From assembly GCA_003343705.1 (NCBI GenBank), contig QAKR01000025.1, positions 1-48,756 on the forward strand: a DNA stretch of 48,756 nucleotides, read 5' to 3'. The notes beneath the pieces were generated by a model. It searched no databases. It saw only the letters and a list, made by a program, of their open reading frames with translations, and was not told the DNA's origin. The stretch comes from Clostridiales bacterium (GTDB lineage Bacteria > Bacillota > Clostridia > Oscillospirales > UBA644). A program made the position numbers and the translations under genes. Positions 1-8,809 of this stretch are shown here, in pieces (the first letter of the stretch is position 1; each line of letters opens with the position of its first letter).

Positions 1-479
1 TGGGTGGTAAAGCTCAGTTTGGTGGTCAGCGTTTCGGAGAAATGGAAGTTTGGGCTCTTGAAGCTTATGGTGCAGCTTATACTTTACAGGAAATGCTTAC
101 TGTTAAATCAGACGACGTTGTAGGACGTGTTAAGACTTTTGAAAGTATCGTAAAAGGCAAAAATGTACCGAAACCGGGTATTCCGGAAAGCTTTAAAGTT
201 CTTGTTAAAGAATTACAGTCTCTTGGTCTTGATGTTAAAGTTTTGGCTAAGGACATGAAAGAAATTGATATCTCCACCTCATTTGATGACGATAATGATA
301 CTGGTCTTGAAGATGTTCATAAAGATGATATGCAGGGCGTTATGGGTGATGAAGACGAGTATATGGTCGAGTATGACGGTGAAGGTTATTATACAGCCGA
401 CGACGATGATGAAGTATCGGCAGAATCCGAAGATGATGCGTTTTCATTTTTAACGGAAACGTCTTCGGATGAAGAATAA
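1..479 (+). CDS. rpoB: RNA polymerase beta subunit, 3' end (partial)
   Basis: This is the C-terminal end of the beta subunit of RNA polymerase; the gene begins outside the window and codons are read from base 3. The first visible residues (GGKAQFGGQRFGEMEVW, then ALEAYGAAYTLQEML) are the highly conserved RpoB C-terminal block that contacts beta-prime. After about residue 80 of the visible part comes a tail of roughly 70 residues very rich in Asp and Glu, ending in SSDEE. Bacillus RpoB also carries an acidic C-terminal tail, so this is a lineage feature rather than an error, although it looks long here. The gene lies 14 bp upstream of rpoC with an AAGGAGG ribosome site between them, the normal rpoBC operon. 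Confidence 0.97.
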   Translation, partial: GGKAQFGGQRFGEMEVWALEAYGAAYTLQEMLTVKSDDVVGRVKTFESIVKGKNVPKPGIPESFKVLVKELQSLGLDVKVLAKDMKEIDISTSFDDDNDTGLEDVHKDDMQGVMGDEDEYMVEYDGEGYYTADDDDEVSAESEDDAFSFLTETSSDEE

Positions 480-493
480 GGAGGATTTGACTT

Positions 494-3400
494 ATGGCAT
501 ATATGGACGAAAGAGCAAGTTTTCCGCAAAAAGAGCACGAGATTGACAGAGATGTGTTTGAATCTATAAAAATAGGCCTTGCAGACCCGGAGAAGATACG
601 CTCCTGGTCTCATGGCGAGGTTAAAAAACCGGAAACAATCAACTACAGAACTTTAAAACCCGAAAAAGACGGTCTTTTCTGCGAACGTATATTCGGGCCT
701 ATGAAGGACTGGGAGTGCCATTGCGGTAAATACAAGCGTTTCCGCTACAAGGGTAAAATATGTGAGCGTTGCGGCGTTGAAATTACACGTTCCAAAGTAA
801 GACGTGAAAGAATGGGGCATATAGAGCTTGCAGCTCCGGTTTCACATATCTGGTATTTTAAGGGTATTCCTTCCCGTTTGTGCCAGATGCTTGACGTTCA
901 GCCCCGTCAGCTTGAAAGCGTTTTATATTTTGGTAAATATATAGTAACCGATACAGGTAACGTTCCTGAAAGTGAACTTCAAAAAAGACAGACACTTACA
1001 GAAAAAGAATATAATGAAATGCGTGAGCGTTACGGTGACAGTTTTAAAGCCGGAATGGGTGCTGAGGCAGTCAGAGATCTTTTACTTGAAATTGATCTTG
1101 ATGAGCTTTCAGAAGAGCTTAAAAACGAACTTGTTGATGCTGTCGGACAAAAAAGACTTAAGCTTTTAAAAAGGCTTGAAGTTGTAGAATCTTTCCGCCT
1201 TTCTGGAAATCGCCCTGAATGGATGATTATGGAAGTTTTGCCAGTAATTCCGCCGGAAATTCGTCCTATGGTTCAACTTGACGGTGGTCGTTTTGCGACT
1301 TCTGACCTCAATGACCTATACAGACGTGTAATAAACAGAAATAACCGTTTAAAAAAGCTTCTTGAGCTTTCTGCTCCGGAAATTATTATAAGAAATGAAA
1401 AGAGAATGCTTCAGGAAGCTGTTGACTCTCTTATAGATAACGGCAGACGCGGAAAACCTGTAAACGGTCCGAATAACCGTGCATTAAAATCTCTTTCAGA
1501 CGTTCTTAAAGGTAAACAAGGCCGTTTCCGTCAGAACCTTTTAGGTAAACGTGTTGACTATTCCGGACGTTCTGTTATCGTTGTCGGCCCTGAGCTAAAG
1601 CTATATCAGTGCGGTCTTCCTAAGGAAATGGCTCTTGAACTTTTCAAGCCGTTTGTTATGAAAAGGCTTTCTGACTTAGGCAAAGTGCAAAATATAAAGA
1701 GTGCCAAAAAAGCCGTTGAAAGGGCTGAAGATTCAGTTTGGGACGCTCTTGAATCGGTAATTAAAGAATATCCTGTTTTGCTTAACCGTGCACCGACACT
1801 TCACCGTTTGGGTATTCAGGCATTTGAGCCTGTTTTGGTTGAAGGCAGAGCGTTGAAACTTCATCCGCTTGTTTGTACTGCTTTTAATGCGGACTTTGAC
1901 GGTGACCAAATGGCTGTTCACGTTCCCTTATCTGCAGAAGCACAGGCAGAGGCACGCTTTTTGATGCTTTCCGCAAATAACTTATTACGTCCTCAGGACG
2001 GAAAACCTGTTACTGTACCTACACAGGACATGATTTTAGGTTCTTATTATTTAACAATACAAAATCCTGATGAATCCGGTACGGGTAAAATATTTAAGGA
2101 TCCGGCTGAAGCTCTTAAAGCATATGATGCCGGTGTTGTAGGTCTTCATGCGCCTATTAAAGTTCGTATTGAAAAAGAAATAGACGGTAAAGTTGTTCGT
2201 AAACTTGTTCCAGCCACAGTCGGTCAGATTATCTTCAATAAACCTATCCCTCAAGATCTTAAATTTGTTGACCGTGCTGATCCTGAGCATGATTTTGATT
2301 ACGAAGTAACATTCGTTGTAACAAAAAAAGAGCTTGGTAAGATAATAAATCGTTGTATACAAGTTCACGGTATTACAAAAACAGCTGTTGTTCTTGACAA
2401 AATAAAAGCGCAGGGTTATAAATATTCCACTCGCGGAGCTATCACTATCTCTGTTGCGGACATGGAAATTCCTCCCGAGAAATATGAAATAGTTGCTGAT
2501 GCCGAAAAAGAAATTACACGCATAACTCGTGACTTCAAACGCGGACTTATATCTGACGATGAGAGATACGATAAAGTTGTACGTGTTTGGGATACGGCAA
2601 CAACAAACGTTACTAAAAAACTTCAGGGGCATTTAAGCCCTTACAATCCAATAAACATGATGTCTGTTTCCGGTGCCCGTGGATCTATCGACCAGATTCG
2701 TCAGCTCTGCGGAATGCGTGGACTTATGGCAAACACTTCGGGTCGTGCAATCGACGTTCCTATCAGAGCCAACTTCCGTGAAGGATTGAATGTTTTGGAA
2801 TACTTTATTTCTTCCAGAGGTGCTCGTAAAGGTCAGGCAGATACAGCTTTAAGAACGGCTGACTCAGGTTACCTTACAAGACGTCTTGTTGACGTTTCTC
2901 AGGACGTTATTATCCGTGAGGATGATTGCGGTTCGACTGACGGCGTATGGGTTCAGGAAATTAAAGACGGTAATGAAAAAATCGAGGATTTGGCATCGCG
3001 ACTTTTAGGCAGATTCCCGGTAAACGATGTTGTCGATCCTGCAACAGGCGAAGTTTTAGCTACAACCGATAAATATATAGATGTATTTACTGCAGATAAA
3101 ATTGTTAAAGCCGGTATTAAAAAAGTCCAGCTTCGTTCAGTTCTTAACTGCAAGTGCAAATACGGTGTATGCGCAAAATGTTACGGCGCAAACCTTGCAA
3201 CAAGTGAAATCGTAAATGTTGGCGAAAGTGTCGGTATTATTGCTGCTCAGTCTATCGGTGAACCCGGTACTCAGCTTACGATGAGAACTTTCCATACAGG
3301 CGGTGTTGCCCAAGGTTCTGACATTACACAGGGTCTTCCTCGTGTACAGGAACTATTTGAAGCACGTAGGCCGAAAGTTCTTTCAATTCTTTCTGAAATC

Positions 3401-4066
3401 GAGGGTGAAGTTTCCTTCAAGACAGAAAAGAATGACAATTATGCCGTTATTACAAACCCCGAAGATGGAGAGGTAAGATCGTATCATATACCTTACAATG
3501 CACGCTTGAAAATCAAAGAAGGCGAATATATAGAAAAGGGAACGGAAATGACCACTGGTGCATCCGATCCTCAGGATATACTTCGTATAAAAGATGAAGC
3601 TGCGGTTCAGGAATATATCACACAGGAAGTTCAAAAGGTTTACCACAGACAAGGCGTTGACATTAACGATAAGCATATTGAAATAATTATACGCCAAATG
3701 ATGCGAAAGGTTAAGATTGTTGATCCCGGTTCCGAACTGGATCTTCTTGTCGGAAGAGTTATCGATAAATCAGAACTCTTGGATCGTATGGTAAAATATG
3801 AAAAAGAAGTTGCTGAAGGTAAGGATGTTAAGCCAATTGTCACTGAGCCTGTATTACTTGGTATTACAAAATCGGCGTTGGCAACCGAAAGCTTCCTTTC
3901 TGCCGCATCATTCCAGGAAACAACAAAGATCCTTACGGAAGCTGCTATAAAAGGCAAAACAGATATGCTTGTTGGATTAAAAGAAAACGTTATTATCGGT
4001 AAGCTTATCCCTGCCGGAACAGGTCTTGAACGTTATAGAAACGTTGTTGTTAATTCAAACGAATAA
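494..4066 (+). CDS. rpoC: DNA-directed RNA polymerase subunit beta-prime
   Basis: Beta-prime carries the catalytic magnesium site of RNA polymerase and forms the clamp. The 1190-residue product has the N-terminal zinc site near residues 73-92 (CHCGKYKRFRYKGKICERC), the absolutely conserved NADFDGDQM motif at about 465-473 whose three Asp residues hold the catalytic Mg, and the second zinc cluster CKCKYGVCAKCYG near 885. The trigger-loop and bridge-helix region follows (GEPGTQLTMRTFHTGG). Length fits firmicute RpoC. An ATG start sits 8-10 bp after AAGGAGG, directly behind rpoB. The 122 bp after the stop hold the rpsL promoter. In Bacillus an L7Ae-family gene occupies this gap; it is absent here. 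Confidence 0.98.
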   Translation: MAYMDERASFPQKEHEIDRDVFESIKIGLADPEKIRSWSHGEVKKPETINYRTLKPEKDGLFCERIFGPMKDWECHCGKYKRFRYKGKICERCGVEITRSKVRRERMGHIELAAPVSHIWYFKGIPSRLCQMLDVQPRQLESVLYFGKYIVTDTGNVPESELQKRQTLTEKEYNEMRERYGDSFKAGMGAEAVRDLLLEIDLDELSEELKNELVDAVGQKRLKLLKRLEVVESFRLSGNRPEWMIMEVLPVIPPEIRPMVQLDGGRFATSDLNDLYRRVINRNNRLKKLLELSAPEIIIRNEKRMLQEAVDSLIDNGRRGKPVNGPNNRALKSLSDVLKGKQGRFRQNLLGKRVDYSGRSVIVVGPELKLYQCGLPKEMALELFKPFVMKRLSDLGKVQNIKSAKKAVERAEDSVWDALESVIKEYPVLLNRAPTLHRLGIQAFEPVLVEGRALKLHPLVCTAFNADFDGDQMAVHVPLSAEAQAEARFLMLSANNLLRPQDGKPVTVPTQDMILGSYYLTIQNPDESGTGKIFKDPAEALKAYDAGVVGLHAPIKVRIEKEIDGKVVRKLVPATVGQIIFNKPIPQDLKFVDRADPEHDFDYEVTFVVTKKELGKIINRCIQVHGITKTAVVLDKIKAQGYKYSTRGAITISVADMEIPPEKYEIVADAEKEITRITRDFKRGLISDDERYDKVVRVWDTATTNVTKKLQGHLSPYNPINMMSVSGARGSIDQIRQLCGMRGLMANTSGRAIDVPIRANFREGLNVLEYFISSRGARKGQADTALRTADSGYLTRRLVDVSQDVIIREDDCGSTDGVWVQEIKDGNEKIEDLASRLLGRFPVNDVVDPATGEVLATTDKYIDVFTADKIVKAGIKKVQLRSVLNCKCKYGVCAKCYGANLATSEIVNVGESVGIIAAQSIGEPGTQLTMRTFHTGGVAQGSDITQGLPRVQELFEARRPKVLSILSEIEGEVSFKTEKNDNYAVITNPEDGEVRSYHIPYNARLKIKEGEYIEKGTEMTTGASDPQDILRIKDEAAVQEYITQEVQKVYHRQGVDINDKHIEIIIRQMMRKVKIVDPGSELDLLVGRVIDKSELLDRMVKYEKEVAEGKDVKPIVTEPVLLGITKSALATESFLSAASFQETTKILTEAAIKGKTDMLVGLKENVIIGKLIPAGTGLERYRNVVVNSNE

Positions 4067-4087
4067 AAGTTCGATTAAAATTCGTTT
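4057..4087 (+). terminator. weak hairpin at the end of rpoC
   Basis: AAACGAAT (4057-4064, overlapping the rpoC stop) can pair with ATTCGTTT (4080-4087), followed by a short T stretch interrupted by A residues. It is short and AT-rich, so it may only partly terminate rpoBC transcription before the rpsL promoter. Confidence 0.25.
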
Positions 4088-4104
4088 TTAAAAGCTTAAA
4101 AGTA

Positions 4105-4133
4105 TTGCAAAAATAGCATTTTTGTGATATAAT
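4105..4133 (+). promoter_or_regulatory. sigma-A promoter of rpsL-rpsG-fusA-tuf
   Basis: TTGCAA at 4105-4110 and a perfect TATAAT at 4128-4133 are separated by 17 bp. TGA just before the -10 box makes it an extended -10 promoter. The predicted start near 4140 gives a leader of about 49 nt to rpsL. It lets the str operon be transcribed independently of rpoBC. Confidence 0.85.
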
Positions 4134-4188
4134 AAGGAATAGCCGCTTATTGTAAATAAACGGGAAATTTTTATGAAGGAGGTGCCAT

Positions 4189-4611
4189 ATGCCAACCTTT
4201 AACCAATTAGTGCGCAAGGGTAGACAGGATGCTATTTATAAATCAACATCCCCCGCTCTCCAAAAGAGCCTTAACACCCTTAAAAAACGCACAGTAACCC
4301 AGAGCTCCCCGCAAAAAAGAGGTGTTTGTACAGTTGTTAAAACTCAAACTCCGAAAAAGCCTAACTCTGCTATGCGTAAAGTTGCAAGAGTACGTTTAAC
4401 AAACCTTGCAGAAGTTACTGCATACATCCCGGGTATCGGTCATAATTTGCAGGAGCACAGTGTGGTTCTCATTAGAGGTGGCCGTGTTAGAGACCTGCCT
4501 GGTGTTCGTTATCACATCATCAGAGGCGCACTTGATGCTCAAGGCGTTGCAGATCGTAAACAAGGCCGTTCCAAGTACGGCGTTAAACGTCCGAAGGCGG
4601 GCAAAAAATAA
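4189..4611 (+). CDS. rpsL: 30S ribosomal protein S12
   Basis: S12 lies at the decoding centre of the 30S subunit and controls accuracy. The 140-residue product starts MPTFNQLVRKGR and contains the conserved TPKKPNSAMRKVARVRL loop around residues 55-72. The lysine in KKPNS, which mutates in streptomycin-resistant strains, is the wild-type residue. It also has the EHSVVLIRGGRVRDLPGVRY block and a basic C-terminus (KRPKAGKK). It is slightly longer than E. coli S12 (124) and close to Bacillus S12. GAAGGAGG lies 6-7 bp before the ATG. It is the first gene of the str operon and is followed by a 164-bp structured gap before rpsG. Confidence 0.98.
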   Translation: MPTFNQLVRKGRQDAIYKSTSPALQKSLNTLKKRTVTQSSPQKRGVCTVVKTQTPKKPNSAMRKVARVRLTNLAEVTAYIPGIGHNLQEHSVVLIRGGRVRDLPGVRYHIIRGALDAQGVADRKQGRSKYGVKRPKAGKK

Positions 4612-4662
4612 TAGCCGCACAACAAACACAGTAGGTTTAAAGAATGAAAGCATTATTCGTTT

Positions 4663-4740
4663 AAGTGCTTGATATATATATCAGGTGCTTACGGGAGTGC
4701 ACAACCGTAGCATTCGGTTGTTAAAAGCTTTCGAGTACCT
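4663..4740 (+). promoter_or_regulatory. candidate S7 autoregulatory RNA in the rpsL-rpsG gap
   Basis: The gap can form two competing folds. Fold A pairs 4663-4674 with 4679-4690 (AAGTGCTTGATAT against its near-complement, with several G-U pairs). Fold B pairs AGGTGCTT (4683-4690) with GAGTACCT (4733-4740) and encloses a perfect 7-bp hairpin, ACAACCG (4701-4707) with CGGTTGT (4715-4721). Bases 4683-4690 are used in both, so the folds exclude each other. In E. coli, S7 represses its own operon by binding the rpsL-rpsG gap; the position here matches, but the regulation is inferred. Confidence 0.45.
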
Positions 4741-4775
4741 ATGAAATCATTATTATAATGAAGGAGGGAAGTTAA

Positions 4776-5246
4776 GTGCCGAGAAGAGGAAATATTCCGA
4801 AGAGAGAGGTTCTGCCTGATCCTATTTATAACAGTCAGCTTGTTTCTAAGCTCATCAACAGCATTATGCTTGACGGTAAGAAGGGTGTTGCCCAGAAAAT
4901 CGTTTATGATGCGTTTGATATAGTTAAGGAAAAAACAGGTAAGGATCCTTTGGAAGTTTATATGCAGGCAATGGAAAACATTATGCCTGTTTTAGAGGTT
5001 AAGGCAAGACGTGTTGGAGGTTCAAACTACCAGGTTCCTATGGAAGTAAGACCTGAAAGACGTACAACCTTAGGCCTTCGTTGGCTCACAATGTATGCTC
5101 GTAACAGAAACGAGAGAACCATGAAGGAAAGACTCGCTAACGAAATTCTTGACGCAATAAACAGCCAGGGCGGAGCTTTCAAAAAGAAAGAAGACACCCA
5201 CAAGATGGCAGAAGCAAACAAAGCGTTTGCTCACTACAGATGGTAA
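4776..5246 (+). CDS. rpsG: 30S ribosomal protein S7
   Basis: S7 is a primary binder of the 3' domain of 16S rRNA and nucleates assembly of the 30S head. The 156-residue product is the standard length and contains the conserved blocks DPIYNSQLVSKLINSIM, YEAVENI-like MQAMENIMPVLEVKARRVGG, QVPMEVRPERR and the end AEANKAFAHYRW. The start is GTG at 4776, placed 6-7 bp after AAGGAGGG. No other start in frame has a ribosome site. The intergenic RNA upstream may mediate feedback by S7 itself. Confidence 0.98.
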   Translation: MPRRGNIPKREVLPDPIYNSQLVSKLINSIMLDGKKGVAQKIVYDAFDIVKEKTGKDPLEVYMQAMENIMPVLEVKARRVGGSNYQVPMEVRPERRTTLGLRWLTMYARNRNERTMKERLANEILDAINSQGGAFKKKEDTHKMAEANKAFAHYRW

Positions 5247-5283
5247 TTTTTCCGTTACTTAGATTTATTAAAGGAGATATAAA

Positions 5284-7368
5284 ATGCCAAGAACACATGC
5301 AATAGAACTTTATAGAAATATAGGCATAATGGCTCATATCGACGCGGGAAAAACTACCACGACGGAACGTATACTGTTTTATACCGGTATAAATCATAAA
5401 ATGGGTGAAACCCATGATGGTTCCGCAACAATGGACTGGATGGAGCAGGAACAGGAAAGAGGTATAACAATTACCTCTGCTGCTACAACCGCTTATTGGA
5501 AGGGGCACCGTATTAACATCATTGATACACCGGGCCACGTTGACTTTACTGTAGAAGTTGAACGTTCACTTCGCGTACTTGACGGTTCTGTAACCGTATT
5601 TTGTGCAAAAGGCGGCGTTGAACCACAGTCGGAAACAGTATGGCGCCAGGCAGATAAATATAAGGTCCCTCGTATGGCATATGTCAATAAAATGGACATT
5701 ATGGGTGCTGATTTTTACAGAGTTGTTAAAATGATGAAAGAGCGTTTAAAATGTAACGCTGTTCCTATTCAACTCCCGATCGGTGCAGAGGACGACTTTA
5801 AAGGCATTATTGACCTAGTCGAAATGAAAGCTTACATCTACAATGATGACTTGGGAAAGGATATTTCTGTAATTGACATCCCTGATGACATGAAAGAAAT
5901 TGCCAACCAGTATCATGAAGAGATGATTGAGCATGTTGCCGAACAGGACGAAGCCATTATGGAAAAGTATCTGGACGGACAAACTATTTCTATTGAAGAA
6001 ATTAAACAATGTATACGCAGAGCCACTATAGCCAATGATATGGTTCCGGTGGTATGCGGTACCTCATACAGAAACAAAGGCGTGCAGAAATTGCTTGACG
6101 CAATTGTTGAATATATGCCGTCTCCAGTTGATATTCCTCCTGTTGGTGGTATAAACCCCAGTACAGAAGAAGAAGTCGAAAGACATGCAAATGACGATGA
6201 GCCTTTTTCTGCGCTCGCTTTTAAAATTATGACAGACCCCTTTGTTGGAAAACTTTGCTTTTTCCGTGTTTATTCAGGTAAGATTAAAACCGGTTCAACG
6301 ATTTTAAATTCTACTAAAGATAACAAAGAACGTTTAGGTCGTATTTTAAGAATGCATTCCAATCACCGTGAAGACGTTGATGAGGTTTATGCAGGTGATA
6401 TTTGCGCTGCTGTTGGTTTTAAAAACACAACAACAGGTGATACCTTATGTTTTGAAAACAACCCGGTTATTCTGGAATCAATGGAATTCCCTGATCCAGT
6501 TATCCGTGTTGCTATTGAGCCTAAGACTAAAGCAAGCCAGGAAAAAATGGGCATAAGCCTTATGAAGCTTGCTGAAGAAGACCCGACCTTCAGAACTTAT
6601 ACTGATGAAGAAACAGGTCAGACAATTATTGCGGGTATGGGAGAGCTTCACCTTGAAATTATCGTAGATAGACTTTTACGTGAGTTTAAAGTTGAAGCAA
6701 ACGTAGGTAAACCTCAGGTTTCCTACAAAGAAACCATTCGTAAAAAGGTTGACCAGGATTGCAAATATGCACGTCAGTCTGGTGGTAAGGGGCAGTATGG
6801 TCATGTTAAAATTACTATTGAACCTAATGAACCCGGTAAGGGATATGAGTTTATAAACAGCATTGTCGGCGGTGCAATACCTAAGGAATATATTCCTGCA
6901 GTAGATGCCGGTATCCAGGGCGCTATGCAAAATGGTGTTTTGGCAGGTTATAATGTTGTTGACGTTAAAGTAACTCTTTACGATGGTTCTTATCACGAGG
7001 TCGACAGTTCTGAAATGGCATTTAAGATTGCCGGTTCTATGGCATTTAAAGATGCAATGAGAAAAGCTGACCCTGTTTTAACAGAGCCTATGATGAAAGT
7101 TGTTGTTATTGTTCCGGAAGAGTATATGGGAGATGTTATCGGCGATATTAACTCACGCAGAGGACAGATCCAGAGCCTCGACTCCGTTACAGGCGCACAA
7201 CAAATTACAGCTTTTGTACCTCTTTCCGATATGTTCGGTTATGCTACCGACCTTCGTTCAAAAACACAAGGCCGTGGCGTATATTCAATGGAACCCAGCC
7301 ATTTTGCAGAGGTTCCGAAGTCCATTCAGGAAAAGATTATTGCCGAAAGAGGCAGAGCAAATCAGTAA
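5284..7368 (+). CDS. fusA: translation elongation factor G
   Basis: EF-G is the GTPase that drives tRNA and mRNA translocation on the ribosome. The 694-residue product has the P-loop HIDAGKTT at about 18-25, switch-II DTPGHVDF, the NKMD motif (VNKMDIMG), the EF-Tu-like domain II, and domains III-V including the domain-IV block SGGKGQYGHVKI. Length and order are those of canonical EF-G. AAGGAGAT lies 7 bp before the ATG. It sits 37 bp after rpsG and 42 bp before tuf in the str operon. Confidence 0.98.
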   Translation: MPRTHAIELYRNIGIMAHIDAGKTTTTERILFYTGINHKMGETHDGSATMDWMEQEQERGITITSAATTAYWKGHRINIIDTPGHVDFTVEVERSLRVLDGSVTVFCAKGGVEPQSETVWRQADKYKVPRMAYVNKMDIMGADFYRVVKMMKERLKCNAVPIQLPIGAEDDFKGIIDLVEMKAYIYNDDLGKDISVIDIPDDMKEIANQYHEEMIEHVAEQDEAIMEKYLDGQTISIEEIKQCIRRATIANDMVPVVCGTSYRNKGVQKLLDAIVEYMPSPVDIPPVGGINPSTEEEVERHANDDEPFSALAFKIMTDPFVGKLCFFRVYSGKIKTGSTILNSTKDNKERLGRILRMHSNHREDVDEVYAGDICAAVGFKNTTTGDTLCFENNPVILESMEFPDPVIRVAIEPKTKASQEKMGISLMKLAEEDPTFRTYTDEETGQTIIAGMGELHLEIIVDRLLREFKVEANVGKPQVSYKETIRKKVDQDCKYARQSGGKGQYGHVKITIEPNEPGKGYEFINSIVGGAIPKEYIPAVDAGIQGAMQNGVLAGYNVVDVKVTLYDGSYHEVDSSEMAFKIAGSMAFKDAMRKADPVLTEPMMKVVVIVPEEYMGDVIGDINSRRGQIQSLDSVTGAQQITAFVPLSDMFGYATDLRSKTQGRGVYSMEPSHFAEVPKSIQEKIIAERGRANQ

Positions 7369-7410
7369 CCTTAATTTTATATATATTTATTACTAAGGAG
7401 GAAAATAAAA

Positions 7411-8613
7411 ATGGCAAAAGCTAAATTTGAAAGAAGCAAGCCGCATGTAAACATCGGCACCATCGGTCACGTTGACCATGGTAAGACAACTCTTACAGCA
7501 GCTATCACAAAATATCTCGCACTTCAGGGTAAAGCTAAATTCGAAGCATATGATATGATCGACAAAGCTCCTGAGGAAAGAGAAAGAGGAATAACAATTA
7601 ACACATCTCACGTTGAGTATGAAACTGACGCTCGTCACTATGCTCACGTTGACTGCCCGGGACATGCTGACTACATCAAAAACATGATTACCGGTGCTGC
7701 ACAGATGGACGGTGCTATCCTTGTTGTTGCCGCATCAGACGGTGTTATGGCTCAGACAAGCGAACACATCCTTCTTGCTCGTCAGGTTGGCGTTCCTGCT
7801 ATCGTTGTATTTATGAATAAAGTTGACCAAGTAGACGACGAAGAGCTTCTCGAAATCGTTGACATGGACATCCGTGAAATCCTTGATAAGTATAGCTTCC
7901 CCGGCGATGATACTCCTATCATCAAAGGTTCTGCTCTTAAAGCTCTTGAAAGCGATTCTAAGGATATTGAAGCTCCTGAATATGCTTGTATTAAAGAACT
8001 TATGGCAGCTGTTGACAGCTTCGTTCCTACACCGGAAAGAGATGACAACCAGCCGTTCCTTATGCCTATAGAAGACGTTATGACAATTTCCGGCCGTGGT
8101 ACAGTTGTAACCGGTAGAGTTGAGAGAGGTATGCTCAAACTCAACGAAGAAGTTGAAATCGTTGGTCTTGAAGAAGAAAGCAAAAAGACAGTTGTTACCG
8201 GTATTGAAATGTTCCACAAGCTTCTTGACTTTGCAGAAGCTGGCGACAACACAGGTTGTTTGCTTCGTGGTATTCAAAGAAAAGACGTTAGAAGAGGCCA
8301 AGTTCTTGCTAAACCGGGATCAATTCATCCTCATACAAAATTCAATGGTCAGGTATACGTTCTTACTGAAAAAGAAGGCGGACGTCATAAGCCGTTCGTT
8401 TCTAACTATAGACCTCAGTTCTATTTCAGAACAACAGACGTTACAGGTGTTATCACTCTTCCTGAAGGTGTTGATATGTGTATGCCCGGCGACAACGTAA
8501 CAATCTCAGTTGAACTTATCACTCCGATTGCTATTGAAAAAGGCCTTCGTTTTGCTATCCGTGAAGGTGGTAAAACAGTTGGTTCAGGCGTTGTTTCCGA
8601 AATTAATGCTTAA
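7411..8613 (+). CDS. tuf: translation elongation factor Tu
   Basis: EF-Tu delivers aminoacyl-tRNA to the ribosome as a GTP complex. The 400-residue product has the P-loop GHVDHGKT at 19-26, switch-II DCPGHADY, NKVD (FMNKVDQVD), SALKALE (G5) and the beta-barrel domains II and III with VTGRVERG and GGRHKPF. Compared with most firmicute EF-Tu (394-397) it is a few residues longer. Its codon choice is more regular than that of nearby genes, as expected for high expression. AAGGAGG precedes the ATG. It ends the str operon at a strong terminator. Confidence 0.98.
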   Translation: MAKAKFERSKPHVNIGTIGHVDHGKTTLTAAITKYLALQGKAKFEAYDMIDKAPEERERGITINTSHVEYETDARHYAHVDCPGHADYIKNMITGAAQMDGAILVVAASDGVMAQTSEHILLARQVGVPAIVVFMNKVDQVDDEELLEIVDMDIREILDKYSFPGDDTPIIKGSALKALESDSKDIEAPEYACIKELMAAVDSFVPTPERDDNQPFLMPIEDVMTISGRGTVVTGRVERGMLKLNEEVEIVGLEEESKKTVVTGIEMFHKLLDFAEAGDNTGCLLRGIQRKDVRRGQVLAKPGSIHPHTKFNGQVYVLTEKEGGRHKPFVSNYRPQFYFRTTDVTGVITLPEGVDMCMPGDNVTISVELITPIAIEKGLRFAIREGGKTVGSGVVSEINA

Positions 8614-8625
8614 TTTCATTTAAAT

Positions 8626-8658
8626 AAAAACCGTTGAGAGAAATCTCAACGGTTTTTT
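8626..8658 (+). terminator. intrinsic terminator after tuf
   Basis: A perfect 9-bp stem, CCGTTGAGA (8631-8639) with TCTCAACGG (8644-8652), is closed by a GAAA tetraloop. It is preceded by five A and followed by six T. It ends the str operon. Confidence 0.95.
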
Positions 8659-8735
8659 ATTGTAGTTAAAGTTATAAGATGAGTGTATCAGTAAAGTGTA
8701 AGAGGAAATAAAAGTTATATATATGTGAAAATAAA

Positions 8736-8764
8736 TTGACAGAAATAGTAAGATATGATATTAT
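8736..8764 (+). promoter_or_regulatory. promoter of the duplicated-domain lipoprotein gene
   Basis: TTGACA at 8736-8741 and TATTAT at 8759-8764 lie 17 bp apart. The predicted start is near 8771, about 39 nt before the ATG at 8810. Confidence 0.75.
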
Positions 8765-8809
8765 ATATAAAGTATATAAAATATTAAATATTTTCAGGAG
8801 GGAATATTA

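Noticed and set aside
2051..2632. Long open frame on the minus strand inside rpoC (and others inside tuf)
   Set aside because: They arise from strong codon bias of highly expressed genes on the other strand; they have no ribosome site and match no protein pattern.
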